Shown here one piece after another: positions 23,370 through 33,317 of a stretch of DNA of 64,000 bases. The notes beneath the pieces were generated by a model that made no database searches, was not told the DNA's origin, and saw nothing but the letters and a program-made list of their open reading frames with translations. Source of the stretch: Plasmodium coatneyi. Its lineage: Eukaryota; Apicomplexa; Aconoidasida; Haemosporida; Plasmodiidae. The number at the start of each line of letters is the position of its first letter. Position 1 is the stretch's first letter. The position numbers and the translations under genes are program-made. The DNA lies in NCBI RefSeq assembly GCF_001680005.1, contig NC_033566.1:2542001-2606000 (forward strand), written 5' to 3'.

Positions 23370-23880
23370 CAACATTGTATGTAAAACTTTGGAATGTTGA
23401 ATGAGTGTGTGCCCCCTCCCTCAAGAGGAGGTACGCATAAATGACCATCATGAAGCTTATATGCAGTGTAGCAAAAAAAAAAAAAAAAAGAGACACTTTC
23501 TTCTTTTTTCCTGCATTCCTTTTCTTTCATTCCTTTTCTTTCATTCCTTTTCTTTCATTCCTTTTCTTTCATTCCTTTTCATTGCTTCCTTTTCATTCCT
23601 TCATTCCTTCTTTCCTTTTCATTCCTTCTTTCCTTTTCATTCCTTCTTTCCTTTTCATTCCTTCTTTCCTTTTCATTCCTTCTTTCCTTTTCATTCCTTC
23701 TTTCCTTCTTTCCGTTTCATTCCTTCCTTTTCATTCCTTCCTTTTCATTCCTTCCTTGTCATTCCTTCTTTTCATCATATTTCTTTCCCTTTTTTCCTTT
23801 CTTCCATGTGTTTGTTTGAATAAGCACATAAGGTAAGGAGGTATTTACAGACAGGGGCGCGCAAAAATCAAAAAGGTGCT
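23370..23880. repeat. Intergenic pyrimidine array (CATTCCTTTTCTTT)
   Basis: After KIR-7, 23515-23780 is a dense tandem array of CATTCCTTTTCTTT and TTTTCATTCCTTCTTTCC units. The two long frames over it (Phe/Pro/Ser/His repeats) are artefacts. The remainder up to 23880 is unremarkable. Confidence 0.85.
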
Positions 23881-24115
23881 GACCTTCTTTAAAGAAATAT
23901 TCTTGTATTTTAAAAAAAAAAAAAAATTATTATTAAGTTAAAAAATTTTATAACAGAATGAATAAGCATTTTTTAATTCTTCAATCAAAAAAAAATTTTA
24001 CCAAACAAATCAAAATTATGTGGGGAAGAAAATTTTTTCTTTTTACCCGGCTTATATTAATTACACATCAACGTGTAAACAAATTAATACACAATACAAA
24101 ACAAAAAAAAAAAAG
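23880..24115 (-). promoter_or_regulatory. Conserved SICA 3' flanking block (copy 2)
   Basis: Directly downstream of SICAvar-2 on its coding strand. The plus strand shows AAAAATTTTATAACAGAATG, AATAAGCATTTTTTAATTC, CAAACAAATCAAAAT and TACACATCAACGTGTAAAC. All have counterparts after SICAvar-3 (32860-33085) and, inverted as expected for a plus-strand gene, after the first SICA gene. Confidence 0.75.
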
Positions 24116-24128
24116 TATTTACTACACC

Positions 24129-27100
24129 CTAAAACCCGGAATCTGAACTTGGAACATATTCCTTAGCAAAACATTCCTTAGGAACGATGTCTTCCTCCCT
24201 AAATCCGGAATATGAACTTGGAACCTTTTCTTCTTTTATGAATTCCGATCCCATAAACTTTTGAACCAAAATTTCAAAAAAGTCCTCGTTTGTCGAATGC
24301 AAATGCCCTTTTTGACATTCGTCTAAGACTTCTAAATGAATATCAATAATCATGCGGCGACCAACACCACGACGAAGATCACGACGACGACCAGCAGCAC
24401 GGCGGCCGGGACGTTCCCTTTTCCTCCTTCTATTTGGAGCAGATCTTGGTTGTTTTCGTTCTTTCACTATGCAATATTCACGTGGACCATCTTGGTCCAC
24501 ATGGTCCATAATTTGTTCCTGTAAGGATGGACCACGTACTTGATAAGCTCTTCTGTAACGTTTCCTTGTTTTACGAAGAATTCCAAAGTACTACAAAAAG
24601 AAAAAAAAAAAGAAAAGGGAAAAAATGTTTCTTTAATAAGAATGCGAAATGCTTGTTCACACGCAACAGTAAATGCTACATCAAACCCTAAAATGAGAAA
24701 TCCTACACACACATCCCTAAAATGAGAAATCCTACATACACACAACCTAAAATGCAAAATCCTACATACACCCTAAAATGCGAAATCCTATACATACACA
24801 TCCCTAAAATGCGGAACCTTAAACCTTTGTTTTTTTTTATTTTATTTTTTTTCTTCTCTTCTTCCAATATTAATTTTTTTTTCCTTCTTTTCTTTTCTTG
24901 TAATATGAATTTTTTTTTTCTTCCTTTCTTCTCTTTCTTTAGTTGAACTTTATTTTCTTACCTTCCAAAGGAGATAACTCGTGACGTAGATGGCAATGGT
25001 CACAGGAATTGTAGGAAGGTATGAAAGGAAGGAATCAATGGAAGTGATCCCTTCCTTCGTTCCGTGTGAAGATTTTAGTGCCTTTGATGAAGTTGGTGCT
25101 TTCCGTGGTATGGATGGTGGTGTTGTTTGTCCTGTTGTTTGAGGAGTTGAACCTTCCGCGGATGATGATTCAGCATTCCTAGTATCCTGTAGATCATCGT
25201 CGCCGGAACCAGCATAGTCAGGTTTTGCATCTGAGGGGTCAGTAGGGAAGAGAAGGTGTTCTTTTTAATGTACTCAGTGTTAATAACCTGAGCAGTATTC
25301 CGTGTACCATCATGCACACTTTTCTTAGGAAGTGTAATTCTTCTTTCTTTTTTTTTCCTTAGGTGCGCTTCCGTATATACTTTCTGCTTTGGAAGGTGGT
25401 ACTCACGGTGTACACTTCACTGAGAGTATTGTTTATTTTTTTCTTATTCATTTCTCTTATGATTTTTACCTGTTACTTCTCCAGGGAGATTCTCAGCGGA
25501 ATCCTTGGATGTCTCAGAATTCTGATCTGCTGTAGGAGGGGGGTAAAATTGAGTTATATTTATTATTATCAATAAGTACGACACCTGCAGTTGTTTTCAA
25601 TATACGCTGTATATGTTCGTCATTCTCATCTGGTTCATTATTCTTGGAGGATGATGAGGTATCTCTGGTAATTGTGGTGCTTATGGTTGAAGTAAATCCA
25701 TCAAGGAGGAGTTTAGTAGAAGAGAAAGTAACAGAGTCCAATTCCTGTGATTTACTTTTACCTGAACTTGCCTGATCGGTGTTTCCGGTTGGTTTCGTAG
25801 TTGCTGGTTTGGCAGCCTGTGGGCGTGGTGCTTCTGGTGGTTTGGTTGGACATATGTCATTTATTTCTTTCAGAGCTGGCTTTACTTTTGGATCCCCCTT
25901 CGTCGTTGGGTCCAGCATTTTACCCAACTTATTCTGTATATTAATTCTGTCTCCTTTACATTTTTCACCTTTCTTCTTATCCAACAGGCCTTCACTCACG
26001 CTTAGTGTGCAAGTTAGATTAGGTTCCCTATTACATTCAGCACAATTCAAACTTTTATTGTTCTTATCCTTACACCAAGTATCCTTATTTCCATTTCCTT
26101 TTTCAAATGCCTGTTGTATTATATCCTTCCCGATGGGGCAAGTTGAATGCTGTTCCAATTTGTCCGCATAAGCGTTTAGGAAGGCACATGCCATAGTTTG
26201 ATAAAATATTCGGTTATTTTTCTTCTGGTTTAAGTAATAGTCCCGCTCATTTTCCTGAATACTGTATATATGTCTTAATCCTGTCACAATAAGGTTGCAT
26301 GCCTTCTTCTCTGATTCTGTTGCTGTTTCACCTTTTGCTCTGGTGAAGTTCTTGCATGAAACTTCGATGTCTGTGCTTCCATTCTTCATAGCATTAGACA
26401 ATTCTTTCAATACTTTTCCAACGTCCTTATCCCCCCAAAAGTTACACTGTGCAAAGGGAAAGTAGGAAGAGCGGGACATATATACATATATAAATATATA
26501 TACATACATATACATATATATCGGTATATATATGCACACATATATATATATATACTTTAAGTACGTGCAAGCTTTACGGTTGTCTCTCCCCTCCCCTTTT
26601 TTTGTCATATGTAGAATGCACATGGTCCATTGACATGACGTTGAATACAGTGATCAAAAAATATTGTTCCCTTCTTACCCAGTTTTGTCTTCCACTCCCC
26701 ACTCGAGGTACTCTGTCCTTAAACCAATGATGTGTTACACAATTTGCACGTGCACATAATTTACCCTGGTTACAGTCATCACCTACAAAAGGAAGGAACA
26801 CAGAAGGAATCAGATTGAGTGAGTGGGAAGGAAGGGTGTCTGTATGAATGATTATTGGTAAGGTAGATGCCTTAATTCTCCTCTACCCTGCATTCATTCA
26901 TCATTCCTCCTTTCATCTTCTCCTTTCCTTCAGCCTATCTTTTAACTTCCTCTTTCCTTTCCTCCTTCCTTTTACTTTTTTTGTTTTCTATTTCTTTCTT
27001 TTCTGCATGCAACCTTTTTAAGCGTGCACATGGGAAGATGCCCCTTGTCCTATTGACATCCGTGTTCGGTTCCTTTCCCCCCTTATCCAGTTTCCCCCTT

Positions 27101-30100
27101 CTCCATTACATCGGCCTTGTCCGGGTGGACCACCTTTTCAGTTCACCCCCTTTTCCGTTCCTTCCCCGTGTCCCGCTGACCGAGTTCCGGCTTGGGCGCC
27201 TGCAAGGAGTTCTTCCCCCTCAAGGGGCGCTACACGCCCTTTCTAAACTAATAATTGGTTTCTATTCCTGCGACGAGTTTATGCTTTAAACACGCCCTTC
27301 CTTTCAACATACCAGGCCATAATCCCTGAATCTAAATCTTCAAACCTAGACACTAAACCCTACATTCTGAAGCTTAAACACAAAATCCGACTCACTACAA
27401 TTAAAACCCGAAATACAATACCTATAACCTGAAACATAAACCCTGAACCGCCATATCTAAACCCTAAACCCAAAATCCTCAATCCTAAATCATGCACCCT
27501 AAAGCCTAAATCCAGAATCTTAAATCCTGAACCGAAAACCCTGCGCCCTAAACCATGAACCCTAAAAGCTAAAGCCTAAGCCATAAATATTTCACCCTGA
27601 ACTCTAAACCATTAACCCTGAACCACTAACCCTAAATCCTAAGCCCGAAAGCCAAAACCCTAAACCCTAAACCCTGAACCCTAAACCCTAAACCCTAAAC
27701 CCTGAACCCTAAACCCTAAACCCTGAACCCTAAACCCTCAACCCTGAACCCCAAACCCTAAACCCTGAACCCTAAACCCTAAACCCAAAATCCAAAACCC
27801 AAAACCCAAAACCCAAAACCCAAAACACAAAACACAAAACCCAAAACACAAAACCCAAAACACAAAATCCAAAACACAAAACCCAAAACACAAAACCCAA
27901 AACCCTAAACCCTAAACCCTAAACCCTAAACCCTAAACCCTAAAACCCTGAACCCTGAACCCTAAACCCTGAACCCTAAACCCTGAACCATAACTTTACT
28001 TCCCCCTAGAAATGTCCTCTCTTTTCCCTTCCCTCCTCTTTCTTTCCACCGCCGCTCCTAAATATTGTTCATACTTTGTCATTTATTTATTCTTTTTTTT
28101 CTTTTTTTTTCTTTATTCTTTATATATTCTTTATGCACTTACCTTTCTGTTCTGGTCGTGATTGTGGTAGTAGTACTCTCAGTATTGGCATGTTTTGCGG
28201 CTTTAACTTTTTCAATTCCTTCTGATATACCTCCTGTATCACTCTCTCCACTTGTTGTATGATTTCCTGTGATATCTCCCCATCCTTCATACTTGGTATT
28301 TTATCACTCTTCCTTAATACCTCGACCTTATGCATTATTTCTTCCAGAGCACTCTTATCCAAAGTTACATCTTCTTCCACTATGTTCAGTACTTCATCGG
28401 CGTCCGCTTCTATTTCTAATTTCTTGAGGATTTGTTTATCCATATTCTCTTTCATACAACCTTGCTCTCCCTGTTCCTTTATTATGTGCAGTGGACTGTT
28501 CCCTGCCGTCACAGCCCTTAATGCTTTTTCTGGAACTTCGGGCCGTTTATAGTCATCTATCCATTCACTAACCTGCTGCCATATTAACCTTCCTCCCCAT
28601 TTGAAATTCTTGACATTCACGTCCTTACATAATGTATTCCCCTGAAAATCCCCCTTACTTTTCCTGAAACCATTCCTTTTATTTATAACTTCTTGTGCAA
28701 TCTCCCCCAACTTACAGTGCCTTCCTAACATTTTTAACATAGTTACTTTACCAAGTAGACATCTATAGTACGGTAGCAGTTCCTTTTCGTTCTCTGCTTC
28801 ATCCGTCCTCGTTCTCCAATCGAAGTACCCTTTTTCGTCGTCCATTTCTCCTACCCACTTTTGCTCTAATCCATCCATCCAGAAGAATATTCTTAATACA
28901 ATTTTGCATAGCTCTTTAGTATTATTGTGCACGCGCTGCAACGTGGAACAGTAGCCTTGATCATTCTTTCCATCCCTATCTATATTTTCCATCATGTCGT
29001 CGAACACTTTCTTCATGTCGTCCCATATTCCTTTCTATAAAATATATGACCATGAATACATATATGTACGTGTGTGCATACACCTTATTTCTTGCGCTTT
29101 CACTTATATACTTTGGATTATTTTTCATAACATTATTCTTACATTATCATTCAACGTCTTTTTTACACATAATATTTATTACACTTAACCCTTTCTTCAT
29201 GGGATCACCATGTACCCATATCCATTTTATCAGGAAATCATCTTTGAACTTGATTTCCGGGGTGTCTGGTTGCACTATTTTCGGAGAATGTTTTTGTTGT
29301 CCATTCTCCGTATTTAGTTCTTCTTTGACTTGACTCAATACGTCCTGTGCCATGACGTCCTCAGTGCCACCACCTCGCGGCTGCTGATTCCCGGTACCAT
29401 CAGTATTCCTCTCACACTTCTCACTGAATGATATTCCACTTCGCATTCTTATAATTTTTTCACCTATATGTATTTTATCCAAAATGTGCCCTAAAACACT
29501 CTTACCATTTACGTACATAGATTCAAATTCCCCATACTCACATTTGTTACAACCTTCCCCTCCACTCATGCCCTTGCACATTTCGAACACTCCATTAGAA
29601 GCCCCCGTTATAATTGTATCAGCTTCACAATTTATATTCATGTATATATGGAACCATACTCTCATTACAGTACAGCGTATGAAAGCTCTTATATTTTTAT
29701 TCCATTCCTGCAATTTACTTTCACTCCTGTTTAGTTTTTCCATTATCCAAGAGTTCTTTAACAAGAAAATGCACCACTTCTTTTCTTCGCTTGTCATGTT
29801 TCTTCCTTCTGCTTCAATTACCTCGCACCCATCCTTTCCAATTCTTTCACCTTCACTGTCTACCCTACCCATTCCATTCATGAACTCGTCAATATATCTA
29901 GTCAATTCTTTCCATAGTTTTTCCTATGAATAAAAAATTCGGCATATATATTGTACAGTGGATTATATTCCCTATGTCATGTTCATTAGAGAATGTACGT
30001 ACAAGCGACAACAAGAGTGTGCCCCCCAGAAAACAGGCATATTCCTTACATACCTCATCCTCCCGCTTCTTCTTCCCATTTGAATTATACCACTCATCCA

Positions 30101-30137
30101 CCAATACCTCAAACTGCCCCTTCTTCCTTGAAGCCAT
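24129..30137 (-). CDS. SICAvar: SICAvar-2, variant antigen with telomere repeats in an intron
   Basis: Read exons (descending): 30137-30054, 29923-29216, 29034-28143, 26782-26679, 26446-25762, 25529-25470, 25230-24962, 24590-24129; phases all agree; about 1087 residues. Exon 1 starts MASRKKGQFEVLVDEWYNS. Exons 2-3 are helical cysteine-poor SICA alpha-type domains (CTVMRVWFHIYMNINC; CKIVLRIFFWMDGLEQKW). Exon 4 is the short cysteine exon (CNQGKLCARANCVTHHWFKD). Exon 5 is a beta-type domain with repeated cysteines (CNFWGD, CNLIVTGLRHIY, MACAFLNAYADKLEQ). A 20-codon exon leads to the stalk/TM exon (LPTIPVTIAIYVTSYLLWK). The last exon is the SICA cytoplasmic domain (YFGILRKTRKRYRRA, RRMIIDIHLEVLDECQKG). 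Role: infected-cell surface antigen that varies between clones. The end of exon 5 is least certain; a second donor 180 bases on keeps the same phase. An extra mini-exon near 25286-25323 is possible. Confidence 0.9.
24650..24815. repeat. Short tandem repeat CCTAAAATGCGAAATCCTAC
   Basis: About six copies of a unit of 20-24 bases (CCTAAAATGAGAAATCCTAC plus ACACACA) lie in the intron before the last exon of SICAvar-2. Two further units occur at the same place in SICAvar-3 (33875-33925). Confidence 0.85.
26800..27300. other. SICAvar-2 intron, part without repeats
   Basis: The 1360-base intron of SICAvar-2 begins (gene orientation) with the telomere-like array and ends in this pyrimidine-rich, locally GC-richer stretch. 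The plus-strand frame 26981-27289 has no family motif and is not supported as a gene. Confidence 0.55.
27296..27990 (+). repeat. Interstitial telomere repeats (AACCCTAAACCCTGAACCCT)
   Basis: 27655-27985 is nearly pure CCCTAAA/CCCTGAA heptads, the Plasmodium telomere repeat (GGGTTTA/GGGTTCA on the other strand), interrupted at about 27780-27900 by AAACCCA/AAACACA derivatives. 27296-27655 holds decayed copies. The array lies wholly within an intron of the minus-strand SICAvar-2, 1.4 kb long, so it is internal and not a chromosome end. Scattered telomere repeats next to SICAvar and KIR genes are a known property of the P. knowlesi genome. Confidence 0.95.
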
Positions 30138-31525
30138 TTCTTTTATCACATTATTCAATAATTTGCTTCACTTATCAATATATTATGAACAGTAATGTAA
30201 TACAATAATACTACATTACATCATTACACTCCTTAAGTGCTATGCACATACATTGTACACAGAATGTACATTCATTCCTCACATCCTTTCATCCGAGAAT
30301 ATTTCTTTTTCCTACCTTTCTTCCGACAATATTTTTTTATTCCTTTTTTTTTTTTTTTTTTTTCCTTAAGATTTTTTTTCAAATTTCCTCATTTTACCTT
30401 CGTTCGCCGTCCTACAGAAGTTTCACACGCACAACCTAAGTTGCTAAACAATAGGCAATATTGTTGTTCCTAAACCGAGAATGACCTTATACTTACACCC
30501 GGAACCTCTACTCTCACATCCGGAACCTCCACTCTCACACCCGGAACCTATATTCTCACACCTATAACATTCACTCTAAAACCCTGAAACTTTATTTTAA
30601 CTACCTGTATCCTACCCTAACACCCTTACAACCTTCATTCTAACTCCCCTAACCTTACTCCTACACATTTAACCCTACACTCACACCTTTAATCCTACTC
30701 TCACACCCTAAACCCTACTCTCACAGCCTAAAACCTACTGTCACACACTGAACCCTACTGTCACACCCTGAACTTGACTTTAACAACCTGGACCTTACTA
30801 TAACAACCTGGACCCTACTTCAACCACTTGGACCCTACTATAGCAACCTGTATCCTATTCTTACACCCTGAACTTACAACCTAATACCCGGAACCCTACT
30901 TTCATACATTGAAACCTCACTCTAATACACGGAATCTTCATTCCAATACCCTGAACCTTCACTCTAATAACCTTAACCCTACTTTTACACCCGGAACCCT
31001 ACTCCTACACCCTCAACCCTCTTTTTTTTCCTACACTTCTTTTTTTCTTTCTTTCTTACTCTCTCCTCTTTTTATTTTTTCTTTTTTCTTTTTTTTCAAA
31101 AATTTTTTCTACTTTTCTTCCATTTTTTTCTTCTTTTTCTTAGAAAAATAACTAAAGAAAAAAAAACTTGCATACAACCTTCCTTTCTCTCCTTCCATAT
31201 GCACCTTCCATTCTTCCCTCACTTTTTTTTTTTTTTTCCTTCTTTTTTATATTCTCCTCTTTTTCTTTTTTCCTTTTACTCCTGCCTTATCTCTTTTTCC
31301 TTAACAAAAAGAATATTCACCCTAAGAAGCTAAACACCGGGCCATATTGTTATTCCATAACCTAGAAAAAAAATTTCTCCCTTGACCTTAACCCTGTTCC
31401 CACAACTTGAAGCCTCACTCTAATACACCGAACCTTCATTCCAACATCCCCAAACCACCATTCTAATACGCGGAACCTTCACTCTAACACCCTAAACCTC
31501 CATTTTAACACCCGGATCAACATCA
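30138..31525. repeat. Degenerate CCTACTCTCACACCCTAAACC repeats upstream of SICAvar-2
   Basis: 30470-31030 and 31380-31510 consist of degenerate units such as ACCCTACTCTCACACCC, GGAACCTTCACTCTAA and CACCCTGAACC, which look like decayed telomere-related heptad DNA. They are separated by T-rich tracts (30330-30370, 31020-31290). The repeats begin about 330 bases upstream of the SICAvar-2 start. No gene is seen. Confidence 0.75.
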
Positions 31526-31850
31526 TTCTACAACGCCCAACAACATCATTCTACCACCCCTAACAACATCATTCTACCACCCCTAACAACATCATTCTAC
31601 CACCCCTAACAACATCATTCTACCACCCCTAACAACATCATTCTACCACCCCTAACAACATCATTCTACCACCCCTAACAACATCATTCTACCACCCCTA
31701 ACAACATCATTCTACCACCCCTAACAACATCATTCTACCACCCCTAACAACATCATTCTACCACCCCTAACAACATCATTCTACCACCCCTAACAACATC
31801 ATTCTACCACCCCTAACAACATCATTCTACCACCCCTAACAACCTTCCTT
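31525..31850. repeat. 23-base tandem array (CTACCACCCCTAACAACATC + ATT)
   Basis: About thirteen nearly perfect copies of a 23-base unit, CTACCACCCCTAACAACATC plus ATT, head to tail with no spacers. They decay into the general C-rich repeat toward 32320. The high identity says the array expanded recently. Confidence 0.95.
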
Positions 31851-32323
31851 CCACCAACGACCTCTAACAACATCATTCTACCACCCCTAACAACCTTCCT
31901 TCCACCAACGACCTCTAACAACCCATCTACCCACCAACCACTTAACAATCTTCCTTCAAGCAAGCACCCCTAACATGCCTTCCTTCCACTCTACCACCAT
32001 CTCTAACAACTTTCGTTCCAGCAACCACCCCTAACTACCTTATTCCACCCCTAACAACTCTTACTTCCAGGCCTAATAACCCTAACAACCCATCTACCAC
32101 CGACCACCCTTACAGCCTTCCCTTCCACCAACACACCTAACAACCCACCTACCACCTAACCACCTAACCATCTAACAACCCACCTACCACCGACCACTTA
32201 ACAATCTTCCTTCAAGCAAGCACCCCTAACATGCCTTCCTTCCACCGCCCTAACAACCCACCTACCACCTTACCACCTAACAACATTCCTCGTTTAACCC
32301 TTCCTTACCTTCCTTTGTTTCAG

Positions 32324-32596
32324 TATAAACCATGGTCTCCCTGGTTTGGTAACCATTCTTCTGGAAATGGAGAAAGAAGGGGCACAAGAAGGAAGAGAAG
32401 ATCAGCTGGACACGAATTCGACACATTAACAGAAGGCAGTTCAACAACATATTCCATACTAGACTCCACAACAGACAATTCCACAGTACGCTCTGCTGCA
32501 TATACAAGACAGGCGACCAGAGAAGGAAGGGCATCCGCTAGAACAACAAATAGTAATACACTCGGCCGCCAGAATATAGGTTACGGTACGATTTAA
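32324..32596 (+). pseudogene. KIR: Orphan KIR last exon (KIR-8)
   Basis: After a TTTCAG acceptor the frame reads YKPWSPWFGNHSSGNGERRG, a basic Arg/Lys patch, Ser/Thr repeats with DSTTDNST, and ends QNIGYGTI. It is intact and very close to the tail exon of KIR-7. No ectodomain or TM exon exists in the 2.1 kb of repeats upstream, up to the divergent SICAvar-2. This is a solitary tail, probably left when the intronic repeats before it recombined. It could still serve as a donor exon or be joined by trans or read-through splicing, but nothing here shows that. Confidence 0.85.
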
Positions 32597-33317
32597 TATT
32601 AAATATATATCCGCCGGAAGAACATAAATGACCCTGAAATTTATGCTGTGTAAAGGGCGGAATGGAATTTCCATTTTTTTCACCCCCTTCTTTTTTTGCC
32701 TCATCTTTTTCTTTTTTTTCGGTCCCTTTCTATTTTGTTCTTCTTCTTTTTTTTCCTCATTTGTATTCTACGAATAACTCTGCTTTAAGGGAATGTACTC
32801 CCAAAAAGGGCCGCGGAACATAAAAAAAAAAAAAAACCGAGGGTGCTGACATTTTTAAAGAAATATTTATTTTCAAAACCAAAGAAAATTTATGAAGTTA
32901 AAAAATTTTATAACATAATGAATAAGCATTTTTTTAATTCTTCAATAAAAAAAGAAATTTATCCCAAACAAATCAAAATAAAGTAAAAAAAAAAAAAAAA
33001 AATTTTTTTTTTTTTCCCCGGCTTATATTGCTTACACATGAACGTGTAAACAATTTCATACACAACACAACAAAAAAAAAAAAAAAAAAAAGAAAAATAT
33101 ATTTAATACACCCTAAAACCCGGAATCTGAAACTAGGTACCTGTTCCTCAGGAATATCACCCCTAAACCCGCAATCTGAACATTGGAACCTGTTCCTTGG
33201 GAACACCTCCCCAAAGAGCAAAGTCGTCCTCCCTAAACCCGGAACCTGAACATTGAACCTGTTTCATAGGAACATCAAGCATTGAAACATGTTCCTTACG
33301 ATCAAAGTCTTCCTTCC
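32597..33317. other. Convergent 3' flanks of orphan KIR exon and SICAvar-3
   Basis: No gene. It contains the SICA 3' block (next entry). 33110-33310 consists of repeated segments with CCCTAAACCCGGAATCTGAA and ACCTGTTCCTTAGGAAC. These are duplicated copies of the coding end of SICAvar-3 beyond its stop. Confidence 0.65.
32860..33085 (-). promoter_or_regulatory. Conserved SICA 3' flanking block (copy 3)
   Basis: The plus strand shows GTTAAAAAATTTTATAACAT, GAATAAGCATTTTTTTAATT, CCCAAACAAATCAAAATAAA and the inverted pair TTACACATGAACGTGTAAAC. It matches copies 1 and 2 over about 200 bases. Confidence 0.75.

Noticed and set aside
23401..23836. Two long overlapping frames rich in Phe/Pro/His/Ser
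   Set aside because: They are translations of the CATTCCTTTTCTTT array in different phases, with no exon signals or family motif.
26981..27289. 102-residue plus-strand frame within the SICAvar-2 intron
   Set aside because: No recognised motif, starts in pyrimidine repeats, and lies in an intron with well-matched exons on either side.
31525..31850. Possible CRISPR-like array
   Set aside because: The 23-base units are directly abutting with no spacers, and the DNA is eukaryotic.
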